A stretch of DNA of 31,300 nt from CAZUZD01 sp964624465 (lineage in GTDB: Bacteria > Planctomycetota > Planctomycetia > Isosphaerales > Isosphaeraceae): assembly GCA_964624465.1 (NCBI GenBank), contig CAZUZD010000031.1:1-31300 (forward strand). The letters are read 5' to 3'. Shown here one piece after another: positions 8,385-15,899 of this stretch (its first letter is position 1; each line of letters starts with the position of its first letter). Position numbers and translations under genes: made by a program. The notes below the pieces were generated by a model. That model ran no database searches. It saw only the letters and a program-made list of their open reading frames with translations, and was not told the DNA's origin.

Positions 8385-8413
8385 TTCACAGACCGCCCGG
8401 GAATTCTTGTAAA
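8385..8413 (+). promoter_or_regulatory. Candidate sigma-70 promoter of the CAP-domain gene
   Basis: TTCACA (8385-8390, five of six to the -35 consensus) is followed after exactly 17 bp by TGTAAA (8408-8413, four of six to the -10). It sits in the AT-richest part of the intergenic region. If used, it gives a leader of roughly 410 nt. Confidence 0.4.
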
Positions 8414-8600
8414 CCTGGGACCTCTGGTGAAGCCACAACGCCGCGCGACACCAACCCCGCACGCCGCAAAGGCCGCAAGCTTTCGCCAGCTTCACGCCAA
8501 ACCAGGAAATCTGGGGCTCCTGGGCGCTTTGGCACGGACCCTGCATTCTGGGGGAGCCCGTCGGCCTCACCCTCGGGGCGGACGCGAACGGGGCCGGGGG

Positions 8601-8732
8601 CCGGAGCGATGGCTCCGGAGGCCTGGCCCGCCTGCCTGGTGAACGAATTCCCGGACTCTCAGACCGGTTGCCGGTTTTTCGCCCGACGCTGTTCGTCGGG
8701 TCGCCTGGTCGCGGTCCGCCCACTCTGGGCGG
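8601..8732 (+). promoter_or_regulatory. Cluster of hairpins in the leader of the CAP-domain gene
   Basis: Four compact stem-loops follow one another: CCGGAGC/GCTCCGG (8601-8607, 8612-8618, 4-nt loop); ACCGG/CCGGT directly followed by a T run (8663-8667, 8671-8679), which looks like a small intrinsic terminator; CCCGAC/GTCGGG (8682-8687, 8695-8700); and CCGCCCA/TGGGCGG (8716-8722, 8726-8732, 3-nt loop). A terminator-like hairpin inside a long leader suggests attenuation or a structured RNA; this is inference. Confidence 0.35.
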
Positions 8733-8829
8733 GCCCGGCCGGCCAGGCCCTCGCCGCTGGCGACCGCACCTCTTGCGACCCTCACCCGGCTGCGGCCGGG
8801 CTCAGGCCGATACCACGGAGACGACTTCC

Positions 8830-9456
8830 ATGCGTGCCACGACCCGGACCCCGCTGGCCCTGGCCCTGACGCTGACGCTCGTGACCCTGGCCCCCAGCCT
8901 GTGTGAAGCCGGACAGGCCGGCCGCCGCTTCTTGAGCCGCTTCGGCCACCGCAGCACGACGCCCGCCCCGGCGGCGGTCACCTACGTGCCGGCCACCTAC
9001 GCCACCGGCCAGGCCCAGGTGCAGCAGGTCGTGTACACGCCGGCCCCGGTCGCCGAGGCCGCCCCGGCCCCCCCCGCCGCCGAGGTCGCCCCGGCCCCCG
9101 AGGCCGCCCCGGTCGTGGAAGCCGCCCCGGCCCCGGTCGGCGACCACGAGGCGCACGGGTTCCTGGCGACCTTGAACCGCTACCGGGCCTCGATGGGCCT
9201 GGGCCCGGTGGCCCTCGACCCGGACCTCTGCGGCTGGGCGCACCGCAACAACATGGTGCAGAGCCTCCGCGGCCTGGGGCACCACGTGAACCCCAACGCG
9301 TTGCAGAACTGCGGCTGGAACTACGGCAGCCCCGACGGCGTCTTCCAGGGCTGGCTGAACTCCCCCGGCCACCGCGCCAACATGCTCCAGCCCACCATCA
9401 CCCGCATCGGCCTGGCCCACGGCCCCGGCCCCTACTGGACCATGAACGCCCGCTGA
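8830..9456 (+). CDS. Secreted CAP (SCP/PR-1)-domain protein
   Basis: A 208-aa exported protein. Residues 1-27 form a typical signal peptide with a hydrophobic core (LALALTLTLVTLAP) and probable cleavage after CEA. A Pro/Ala/Val-rich low-complexity linker (about residues 65-104) follows. The CAP domain spans about 105-208: FLATLNRYRASMGLGPVALD, WAHRNNM, GHHV, and the hallmark WLNSPGHRANML near the C-terminus. CAP proteins are extracellular and bind lipids, metals or other proteins, or act as proteases in rare cases; the role here is unknown. The family's usual GEN motif reads LQN, so an acidic residue of the CAP cavity is missing. ATG 8830 is preceded by a GGAG; upstream codons in the same frame belong to the leader. 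Confidence 0.88.
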   Translation: MRATTRTPLALALTLTLVTLAPSLCEAGQAGRRFLSRFGHRSTTPAPAAVTYVPATYATGQAQVQQVVYTPAPVAEAAPAPPAAEVAPAPEAAPVVEAAPAPVGDHEAHGFLATLNRYRASMGLGPVALDPDLCGWAHRNNMVQSLRGLGHHVNPNALQNCGWNYGSPDGVFQGWLNSPGHRANMLQPTITRIGLAHGPGPYWTMNAR

Positions 9457-9486
9457 GCCCCCTCCGCTCACCCAGCCCCCGCGCCA

Positions 9487-9533
9487 CGACCCCGCCCGCC
9501 ACGGACCCCAGCGGTTCCTGGCGGGCGGGGTCG
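9487..9533 (+). terminator. Terminator after the CAP-domain gene
   Basis: A perfect 15-bp inverted repeat (9487-9501 against 9519-9533) with a 17-nt loop begins 31 nt after the stop codon and is followed by TTT. It separates the CAP gene from the sigma-factor operon. Confidence 0.75.
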
Positions 9534-9754
9534 TTTCCGTCCCCGGCCCGTCGCGCCGGGGCGCCGGCAACGCCGGGGCTCGGGCCCGCTGCCGGCGCAT
9601 CGGCGGGGTTCCAGCCTCTTGCCAACGCGTGGACCTGCGGTGATTTTCTTATCTGCGTCAGCCAGGACACCCGGCGATCTCCGGCCGGCGGCTGCGATCC
9701 CGATCCCGGGTCAGGCCGGCGTTCCCCCCACGCGCCCCAACCGGCGAGAGGCCC

Positions 9755-10378
9755 ATGACGCCCGATCCGTCGCTCGACGCCTCGACCGAGGTGGGCCTCT
9801 GCCTGGAGCGGATCCGGGCCGGCGACGCCCAGGCGCGCGAGCAGCTGCTGAGCCTGACCAGCTCGCGGCTGGTGCTGCTCGCCCGCAAGATGCTCCAGGA
9901 TTATCCGTCGGTGCGGCGCTGGGAGCAGACCGACGACGTGCTGCAAAATGCGGTGCTCCGGCTCCACCGCGCCCTGGGCGCCACCGTGCCCGACGACGCC
10001 AGGGGCTTCTTCCGGCTGGCCGCCGTGCAGCTCCGCCGCGAGCTGATCGACCTGGCCCGCCACTACATGGGCCCCGAGGGCCTGGGCGCCCACCACGCCA
10101 GCCAGGGCGGCCTCGAACCGGGCCCCGAGGGAGCGCTCGAGCCGGCCGACGCCACCCACGACCCCGGCCAGCTCGCCTCGTGGACCGAGTTCCACGCCGC
10201 GATCGAGCGGCTCGACGAGGCCGAACGGTCGGTCATGGACCTGCTCTGGTACCAGGGCCTGACCCAGCGCGAGGCGGGCGTGATCCTGGGCCTGACCGAG
10301 CGGGTCGTCGGCAGCCACTGGCGCTCGGCGCGGCTGAAGTTGCACCGGGCCCTCAAGGGCCAGCTCCCCGGGCTCTGA
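9755..10378 (+). CDS. ECF-type RNA polymerase sigma factor
   Basis: A 207-aa sigma-70-family protein of the extracytoplasmic-function type, with only regions 2 and 4. Region 2 covers about residues 29-105 (LLARKMLQDYP, WEQTDDVLQNAVLRLHRAL, where QTDDVLQ corresponds to the -10-recognising helix). An acidic linker lies at about 110-140. Region 4 covers about 145-200, with the helix-turn-helix LTQREAGVILGLTERVVGSH. The frame continues 31 bp upstream of a Ser/Thr kinase, the standard planctomycete pairing in which the kinase is thought to control the sigma factor in place of a classical anti-sigma factor. No anti-sigma gene is nearby. The start at 9755 has only a weak GAGAGG upstream. Confidence 0.92.
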   Translation: MTPDPSLDASTEVGLCLERIRAGDAQAREQLLSLTSSRLVLLARKMLQDYPSVRRWEQTDDVLQNAVLRLHRALGATVPDDARGFFRLAAVQLRRELIDLARHYMGPEGLGAHHASQGGLEPGPEGALEPADATHDPGQLASWTEFHAAIERLDEAERSVMDLLWYQGLTQREAGVILGLTERVVGSHWRSARLKLHRALKGQLPGL

Positions 10379-10409
10379 ACCCCGACCGGCCCGGCCCAGG
10401 AGACGCGCC

Positions 10410-13241
10410 ATGGATCGCGAGCAGACGCTCGACCGGCTACTGGAGCAGTGGGAGGCCGCCCAGCGAGAGGGCCGGCCCCTGAGCGCGGCGGCCCTCTGCG
10501 CCGACGCCCCCGAGCTCGAGGCGACCCTCCAGGGGCGGATCCAGGCCCTGGAGGAGATGGCCGGGGTGATGGCCGTCGACGAGTCGACCGATCCCGACCG
10601 GGAGAGCGGGCCGGGGGCGGACGGCCCCGCGCGGCCGCTCCAGCTCGGGCCGTCGGTCACGCGGTACGAGCCGATCGAGCACCATGCCAGCGGCGGCCTA
10701 GGCGAGGTCTACCGGGTCCGCGACGACCAGTTCGGCCGCGAGGTCGCCCTCAAGCGGATCCGCCCCGGCCAGGCGCACCGCACCGTCGCCAGCCGGCGGT
10801 TCGACCGCGAGATCCAGATCAGCGGCCGGCTGGAGCACCCCGGCATCGTCCCGATCTACGGCCGCGGCCTGGACGAGCAGGGTCACGCCTACTACACCAT
10901 GCGGCTGATCCGCGGCGAGACCCTGAGCCGGGCCATCGAGCGGCTCCATCGGGCCGACGCGGAGGCCGACGCCGGCGACCGCCGGGTGGCGCTGCGGGCC
11001 CTGCTGACCCGGTTCGTCACGGTCTGCCAGACGATCGCCTACGCGCACAGCCAGCGGATCGTGCACCGCGACCTGAAGCCCGACAACATCATGCTGGGCC
11101 CGTTCGGCGAGACCCTGGTCGTCGACTGGGGCCTGGCCCGGCCCTTCGACGCCCCGGCCGACGACGACGCGGCCGCCCCGCTGGTGCCCGACGCCACGGG
11201 GGCCCTGAGCCTGGGCACCGTCGGCACGCCGCGGTACATGAGCCCCGAGCAGGCCGAGGGCCGGACGGTCGGGCCGGCCAGCGACATCTACAGCCTCGGC
11301 GGCAACCTGTACTGCCTGCTGACGGCGCACCCGCCGATCGAGGGGGACAGCCTGGGCGCGATCCTCGAGGCCGTGCGCGCCGGCCGGATCGTGAGGCCGC
11401 GCGTCTGGCGCCCGGAGCTCCCGGCCGCGCTGGAGGCCGTCTGCCTGAAGGCGCTGGCGCTGCGGCCCGAGGACCGCTACGGCACGGCGCAGGCGCTGGC
11501 CGGCGACATCGAGCGCTGGCTGGCCGACGAGCCGGTGCGGGCCCGCCCCGAGCCCTGGCCCGAGCGGGCCCGCCGCTGGGCCCGCCGGCACCGCACCGCG
11601 ATGGCGGCGGCGGCGGCGGGCCTGCTCATGGCGGTGCTCGGGCTGGGCGCCGTCACGGTCGTGCAGACCCGGGCGCGGCAGCAGCTCTCCCAGAAGGCCG
11701 ACCAGCTCACCGACGCCAACGGGGCGCTCAACCGGCAGCGCAACCGCGCCGAGGACCGGGAGGGCCAGGCGATCGCCGCCGTCGAGAAGTTCCGCGACGC
11801 CGTGGTCAACGAGCCGGCCCTGAAGGACTCGCTCGAGCTGGCGCCCCTGCGCGGGCGGCTGCTCCGGGAGCCGATCGCGTTCTTCCAGGGCCTGCGGGCC
11901 CAGCTCCAGGCCGACCACGACACCCGGCCCGCCTCCCTGGAGCGGCTCGCCGACGCCAGCTTCGCGCTCGGCCTGCTCGTCGACGAGCTGGGCGAGAAGG
12001 ACCGCGCCCTGACCCTGATCCGGGAGGCGCGGACGATCCAGGAGGGGCTCGCCCGCGACGATCCCGGGAACCGGGCCCACCAGGCCGACCTGGCGGCCAG
12101 CCTGAACAGCATCGGCAACCTGCTCAGCGAGATCGGCCGCCTGCCCGAGGCCCTCGAGGCGTACCAGGCGGCCGCCGACACAATGACCGCCCTGGTCGCC
12201 CTGCCCACGGCCACGGACCACGATCGGGCGAACCTGGCGGCCTGCCACAACAACATCGGCGTGCTGCTGCGCAGCCTCGGGCGCGGCGACCCGGCCTTCC
12301 AGTCGTACAGCGCCGCCCGGTCGATCCAGGAACCGCTGGTGGCCGCCCATCCCGACGTCGCCCGCTACCGGGTCGAGCTGGCCTCGACCCTCGTCAACCT
12401 CGGCGTGTTGCTCCACGACGCCGGCCACGACCCTCAGGCGCTCCAGGCGTACCGGCAGGGGCAGGCGCTGCTGGCCGAGCTGGTCCGGGAGCAGCCGGAG
12501 GTCACGCTCCACCAGGCCAGCCTCGCCATCGCTCACGACAACATCGGCAACGCGCTGAGCAGCCTGGGCCAGCCGGCCGAGTCGCTCGCCGCGCACGAGG
12601 CGGCCCACGCCATCCACCAGGCGCTCGTGGCCGCGCACCCCAGCACGACCGAGTTCCAGACCTACCTGGCCCGGAACCACGCCCTGCTCGGCACCCGGCT
12701 GGCCGAGGCCGGGCGTCGCGACGAGGCCCTGGCGTCGTTCGAGGCGGCCGTCGCCATCCACCGCCGGCTGGTCGACGCCAACCCGACCGTCGCCGAACTG
12801 CAAAACCACCTCGCCAAAAACTACAGCGAGATCGGGGACTTCCGGCTCGAGGCGGGCCAGAACGCCGAGGCCCTGGCGGCCTACGCGCAGGCCCGGCCGA
12901 TCCGCGAGACGCTCGTCCGCGAGCACCCGGAGACCCCGGACTTCGCCAGCAGCCTGGGCGCCCTGCTCAACAACAGCGCCCTGGCCGAGCTGGAGGACGA
13001 CCGGCCCGAGGCTGCCCGCACCCGCCTCCAGCAGGCGATCGCCTGGCAACGCAAGGCGCTCGCCATCAACCCCCAGGACCCGACCTATCGCGAGTTCCTG
13101 GCCAACCACCTGCGCTCGCTGATCCGCGCGGCCCGGGCCCTCGACCGGGAGGACGAGGCCCGCGACGCCGAGCAGGCCCTGGCTCGCCTCGAAGCCGGCG
13201 ATCCGGAACCAGAGCCCGAGCCCGAGCCCGGTTCGCCCTGA
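10410..13241 (+). CDS. Transmembrane Ser/Thr protein kinase with TPR C-terminal region
   Basis: A 943-aa eukaryotic-type (Hanks) kinase. The kinase domain covers about residues 86-370, with ATP lysine K115 (VALKRI), catalytic loop HRDLKPDN (219-226) and metal-binding D239 in VDWG where most kinases have DFG. The activation segment ends TPRYMSPEQ (273-281). One membrane helix lies at about 395-418, followed by a Gln/Arg-rich coiled-coil-like stretch (about 420-465). The large C-terminal part (about 480-920) is made of tetratricopeptide repeats of the TPR_10/Kinesin-light-chain type (recurring LANxLxNxGxxLxxxGRxxEAL pattern) and ends in a Glu-Pro repeat. The TPR part is probably outside the cytoplasm, as protein-binding sensor. 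AGGAG precedes ATG 10410. It is the second gene of the sigma-factor operon. Confidence 0.95.
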   Translation: MDREQTLDRLLEQWEAAQREGRPLSAAALCADAPELEATLQGRIQALEEMAGVMAVDESTDPDRESGPGADGPARPLQLGPSVTRYEPIEHHASGGLGEVYRVRDDQFGREVALKRIRPGQAHRTVASRRFDREIQISGRLEHPGIVPIYGRGLDEQGHAYYTMRLIRGETLSRAIERLHRADAEADAGDRRVALRALLTRFVTVCQTIAYAHSQRIVHRDLKPDNIMLGPFGETLVVDWGLARPFDAPADDDAAAPLVPDATGALSLGTVGTPRYMSPEQAEGRTVGPASDIYSLGGNLYCLLTAHPPIEGDSLGAILEAVRAGRIVRPRVWRPELPAALEAVCLKALALRPEDRYGTAQALAGDIERWLADEPVRARPEPWPERARRWARRHRTAMAAAAAGLLMAVLGLGAVTVVQTRARQQLSQKADQLTDANGALNRQRNRAEDREGQAIAAVEKFRDAVVNEPALKDSLELAPLRGRLLREPIAFFQGLRAQLQADHDTRPASLERLADASFALGLLVDELGEKDRALTLIREARTIQEGLARDDPGNRAHQADLAASLNSIGNLLSEIGRLPEALEAYQAAADTMTALVALPTATDHDRANLAACHNNIGVLLRSLGRGDPAFQSYSAARSIQEPLVAAHPDVARYRVELASTLVNLGVLLHDAGHDPQALQAYRQGQALLAELVREQPEVTLHQASLAIAHDNIGNALSSLGQPAESLAAHEAAHAIHQALVAAHPSTTEFQTYLARNHALLGTRLAEAGRRDEALASFEAAVAIHRRLVDANPTVAELQNHLAKNYSEIGDFRLEAGQNAEALAAYAQARPIRETLVREHPETPDFASSLGALLNNSALAELEDDRPEAARTRLQQAIAWQRKALAINPQDPTYREFLANHLRSLIRAARALDREDEARDAEQALARLEAGDPEPEPEPEPGSP

Positions 13242-13359
13242 GCCCGCAGCGCCGGTGGCCCCGGAACGCCGGCGGGCCGGCGACCCGGCCGGCGGATGGC
13301 CCCTGAGAGCCACATCGCCGGGTGAGTCGCCGGCCCGTGCCGGCCGCGCCCCGAGGGCG

Positions 13360-14211
13360 TCAGACCGAGATCGTCTTGCTGACGCGGGACCCGAGCCGCA
13401 GGTACGAGACCTTCAGCGAGCTGGAGCCGGTGTACGTCTCGACCACGGCGTTGTCCTCGATGCTCGACGTCTCGACGACGACCTTCCGGGTCGTCGTGCC
13501 ATTGGTGCGGCGGACGAACGCGAAGACGTCCGTGTCACTGCTGCTGAAGCGGCGGGTGTAGGCCACCGCCCAGTTCCCGTTGGCGGCCACCTTCACGTTC
13601 GGGTCGTACTCGTTGCGGGCCGAATCGCTGGCCACCGTGAAGCTCGTGTTCGAGTAACTGCTCCCCGCCGAGTTGCTGGGCAGGTACTGCTTCGCCAGCA
13701 CGTCCAGGTTCGAGCTCGTGACCCGCTGGGTGTACGCGACCACGATCCGGCCCGCGGCATTGATGCTGACCGACGGGTCGCTCTCGCGACGCGTCGAGTT
13801 GTTCACCGTCAGGGCCGAGATCAGCGGGTTGCCGGCGCTGTTGTAGACCCGCAGCTTGATGTCCGAGTCGCTGGAGCTCAGCTCATCCTTCCAGGCCACC
13901 GCGAACCGGCCGTTGGCGTTGATCGACACCACCGGGTCCTCCTCGACCCGGGAGCTGGTGGCGACGGGGATGTTGTTCTTGACCAGCACGCCGTTGCGAC
14001 GCAGGCTGGCGTACACATCCACGTCTCTCGACCCGATATTCCTGGTGGAGACGGTCACCTCGTAGGCCCCGGCGCGGGCCGTGGCCGTCGAGAGGAGTTT
14101 GCGGCTCTCGAGCGTCTCGGTGCCATCGAGCGTGGGGCGCAGCGCCAGCTGCTGACGTCGGGCCGAACGATCTTGGCTCCCACGGATCCGTCCGAACACG
14201 CATGAAAACAT
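13360..14211 (-). CDS. Predicted surface protein, LEPR-XLL-like N-terminus, paralogue A
   Basis: A 283-aa protein of unknown function. The basic N-terminus leads to TLDGTETLESRKLLSTA (residues 27-43), the LEPR-XLL-like motif. Three repeats of about 45 residues follow: DPVVSINANGRFAVAW (92-107), DPSVSINAAGRIVVAY (145-160) and DPNVKVAANGNWAVAY (203-218), each trailed by an SSxxDxxxxx strand. Such repeats suggest beta-propeller-like blades or stacked beta-sheets. There is no enzyme motif and no cysteine beyond C4. The ATG at 14211 has GAGGA 9 nt upstream, and its product aligns end to end with the neighbouring paralogue, confirming the start. Converges on the kinase gene, 118 bp away. Residues ~63-130 are encoded by DNA identical to that in the paralogue. 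Confidence 0.82.
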   Translation of the reverse strand: MFSCVFGRIRGSQDRSARRQQLALRPTLDGTETLESRKLLSTATARAGAYEVTVSTRNIGSRDVDVYASLRRNGVLVKNNIPVATSSRVEEDPVVSINANGRFAVAWKDELSSSDSDIKLRVYNSAGNPLISALTVNNSTRRESDPSVSINAAGRIVVAYTQRVTSSNLDVLAKQYLPSNSAGSSYSNTSFTVASDSARNEYDPNVKVAANGNWAVAYTRRFSSSDTDVFAFVRRTNGTTTRKVVVETSSIEDNAVVETYTGSSSLKVSYLRLGSRVSKTISV

Positions 14212-14727
14212 TGGTGCAATTCCTCGATTCGAAGGGGATCGATCCACACGCCCGCGGACTCGCACGGGGTCGGGGTCACAGGGCTCACCTGACTCCACCG
14301 GCCCCCGAGAACCGCCTCTGACCGACAAGGCGGGAGCCGACCGCCACTCCTCCCGGAAAAATCCTCGAATTCCGGACCGGACTCAGCTCCCGGGCGCCGC
14401 GGCCCGGCCGCACCGCCCGCAATCCGGCACCAGACCCTACACAAACCAGGACTGGAGAAACACCAGAAAGCGCCGAGATCAGCAATCAACGCAAATCAAC
14501 GCCCGCTTGCAACTCGACCGGTTGGTCACCCGCGGCCCCCGCCGATGGCGGCGGTGAGCCGGCGCGGGGAAGGAACTCGATCCGGTTGGATGCCACGGCG
14601 GCGTGGGGCCGCCCTCGAGCGCCGACGAGCCGGGATCGCCGCCGTCGGCCGACCGCGAGATCGCCCCTCGGAGCCACGACGCGCGGTGAGCCGAGCACCG
14701 ATCGGCCCGGCCCGTGCCCCGGTCGCG
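14212..14727. other. Intergenic region between the tandem paralogues
   Basis: These 516 bp hold the minus-strand leader of paralogue A (14212 to about 14400) and the 3' flank of paralogue B. The leader includes the conserved hairpin at 14313-14332. Further out, AATCAACGCAAATCAACGC at about 14484-14502 is a short tandem repeat, and AACTCGA plus CCGGTTGG recurs at 14511-14525 and 14574-14588. No gene or clear promoter is seen. Confidence 0.45.
14313..14332 (-). promoter_or_regulatory. Conserved leader hairpin of paralogue A
   Basis: CGCCT (14313-14317) pairs with AGGCG (14328-14332) around a 10-nt loop, about 100 bp upstream of the ATG. The surrounding ~75 bp (14281-14356) align with the region upstream of paralogue B (15653-15730), where the stem is kept and the loop sequence has changed but kept its length. 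Confidence 0.45.
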
Positions 14728-15579
14728 TCAGACCGTGATCGTCTTGCTGACCCGCGAACCGAGCCGCAGGTACGAGACCTTCAGCGAGCTGGTGCCCGTG
14801 TACGACTCGACGAGCGCGTTGTCCTCGTCGCTGGTCGTCTCGATGACGGCCTTCCGGGTCGTCGTGCCGTCGGTGCGGCGGACGAACGCGAAGACGTCCT
14901 TGTCCCGGCTGTCGAAGCGGCGGGTGTACGCCACCGCCCAGTTGCCGTTGGCGGCCACCTTCACGTTCGGGTCGAACTCGTTGCGGCCGGAGTCGTTGGC
15001 CACGTTGAAGCCCGTGCTCGAGTAGCTGGAGCCCGTCGAGGTGCTGGGCAGGTACTGCCGGGCCAGCACGTCCAGGTTCGAGCTCGTGGCCTGATGGCTG
15101 TACGCCACCACGATCCGGCCCGCGTCGTTGATGCCGACCGTCGGGTCGGTCTCACGGCGAGGCGAGGCGTTGACCGTCAGGGCGTTGACCAGCGGGTTGC
15201 CGGCGCTGTTGTAGACCCGCAGCTTGATGTCCGAGTCGCTGGAGCTCAGCTCATCCTTCCAGGCCACCGCGAACCGGCCGTTGGCGTTGATCGACACCAC
15301 CGGGTCCTCCTCGACCCGGGAGCTGGTGGCGACGGGGATGTTGTTCTTGACCAGCACGCCGTTGCGACGCAGGCTGGCGTACACATCCACGTCCGACGAG
15401 CTGATGGTCTTCGTGAAGACGGTCACCTCGTAGGCCCCGGCGCGGGCCGTGGCCGTCGAGAGCAGCTTGCGGGCCTCCAGGGTCTCGGTGCCGTCCAGGG
15501 TGGGGGTCAGCGCCCGCGGCTGACGCCGGGCCGGACGAGCGTGGCCACCGAGGGTCCGTCCGAACAGGGTCTTGAACAT
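14728..15579 (-). CDS. Predicted surface protein, LEPR-XLL-like N-terminus, paralogue B
   Basis: A 283-aa protein, the same length as its downstream paralogue and alignable without gaps. N-terminus MFKTLFGRTL, then TLDGTETLEARKLLSTA. The same three repeat cores occur (DPVVSINANGRFAVAW, DPTVGINDAGRIVVAY, DPNVKVAANGNWAVAY), and the C-terminus is again SLKVSYLRLGSRVSKT. Function unknown; a secreted, repeat-built structural or adhesive protein is the best guess. The ATG at 15579 is chosen by homology to paralogue A; the frame is open for another 108 codons upstream but that part is Arg/Pro-rich shadow. Both genes point the same way and are separated by 516 bp, each with its own related leader, so they are likely separate transcripts. 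Confidence 0.82.
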   Translation of the reverse strand: MFKTLFGRTLGGHARPARRQPRALTPTLDGTETLEARKLLSTATARAGAYEVTVFTKTISSSDVDVYASLRRNGVLVKNNIPVATSSRVEEDPVVSINANGRFAVAWKDELSSSDSDIKLRVYNSAGNPLVNALTVNASPRRETDPTVGINDAGRIVVAYSHQATSSNLDVLARQYLPSTSTGSSYSSTGFNVANDSGRNEFDPNVKVAANGNWAVAYTRRFDSRDKDVFAFVRRTDGTTTRKAVIETTSDEDNALVESYTGTSSLKVSYLRLGSRVSKTITV

Positions 15580-15686
15580 GGTCGTCGCTCCGGAATTCGC
15601 CGTGGGGTCGTGGGTCTGAGACGCCTGCGGCCCGGATCGGGTCGTCGTCGCCGGGCTCAACCCGACTCGACTGGCACCCCTCGAAC

Positions 15687-15706
15687 CGCCTTCACCCCAC
15701 CAGGCG
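15687..15706 (-). promoter_or_regulatory. Conserved leader hairpin of paralogue B
   Basis: CGCCT (15687-15691) and AGGCG (15702-15706) enclose a 10-nt loop, matching the hairpin upstream of paralogue A in stem sequence, loop length and flanks (GAACCGCCT before, GAGCCGAC after). It lies about 110 bp upstream of the ATG. Confidence 0.45.
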
Positions 15707-15791
15707 AGAGCCGACGCCACCTCCGACCGGGATTTTTCCCGATTCCGTCCCGGACCCGATTTTTCCGGGCCCCGTTGCCCCCGCAACGCGA

Positions 15792-15884
15792 ACCGCCCGC
15801 CCCGGGCCAGGCGGGCCGGAGGCGGGCGGTGAGTGCGGGCCGAGCAGGAGCCGGACGGGGCCTGGCGGTGAGCCCGGCCCCGTC
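15792..15884 (-). terminator. Candidate terminator hairpins after the M16 peptidase gene
   Basis: Two inverted repeats follow the stop codon on the minus strand. The nearer has 8-bp perfect arms (15854-15861 against 15877-15884). The farther has 10-bp perfect arms (15792-15801 against 15821-15830). Neither has a T-tract. Confidence 0.45.
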
Positions 15885-15899
15885 GCGGGGGATTCCAGG

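Larger units (their letters stand above)
8073..8829. other. Long divergent intergenic region with structured leader
   Basis: This 757-bp stretch separates the minus-strand regulator from the plus-strand CAP-domain gene. It includes a segment of unusually low GC for the window (about 8370-8530), a candidate promoter at 8385-8413, and a chain of hairpins from 8477 to 8732. Open frames here on either strand have no recognisable protein character. I see no RNA family I can name. Confidence 0.5.
13822..15393 (-). repeat. 204-bp identical block shared by the two paralogues
   Basis: 13822-14025 and 15190-15393 are identical over all 204 bases, including every synonymous site, and code for residues ~63-130 of both proteins. 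On either side the genes differ at many positions. The coordinates given span both copies; the units are the two sub-ranges. Confidence 0.9.
15580..15899. other. Intergenic region between M16 peptidase and paralogue B
   Basis: No gene is seen in these 320 bp. They contain two candidate terminators for the peptidase transcript (15854-15884 and 15792-15830), two copies of GATTTTTCC (15731-15739 and 15758-15766) and the leader of paralogue B with its conserved hairpin. Confidence 0.5.

Noticed and set aside
8440..8530. Possible cyclic-di-GMP riboswitch (words such as GCAAAGGCC and CCAAACCAGG)
   Set aside because: The conserved elements are in the wrong order and the tetraloop-receptor pairing cannot be built, so the similarity is only local.
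8376..8723. Open frame of 115 codons on the minus strand in the leader of the CAP-domain gene
   Set aside because: No ribosome binding site and no protein-like composition, and the region behaves like a structured leader on the other strand.
13242..13359. GC-rich inverted repeats between the kinase gene and paralogue A as a terminator
   Set aside because: Several overlapping short CCGG/GCCGGC pairings are possible, but none is long or clean enough to single out in such GC-rich DNA.
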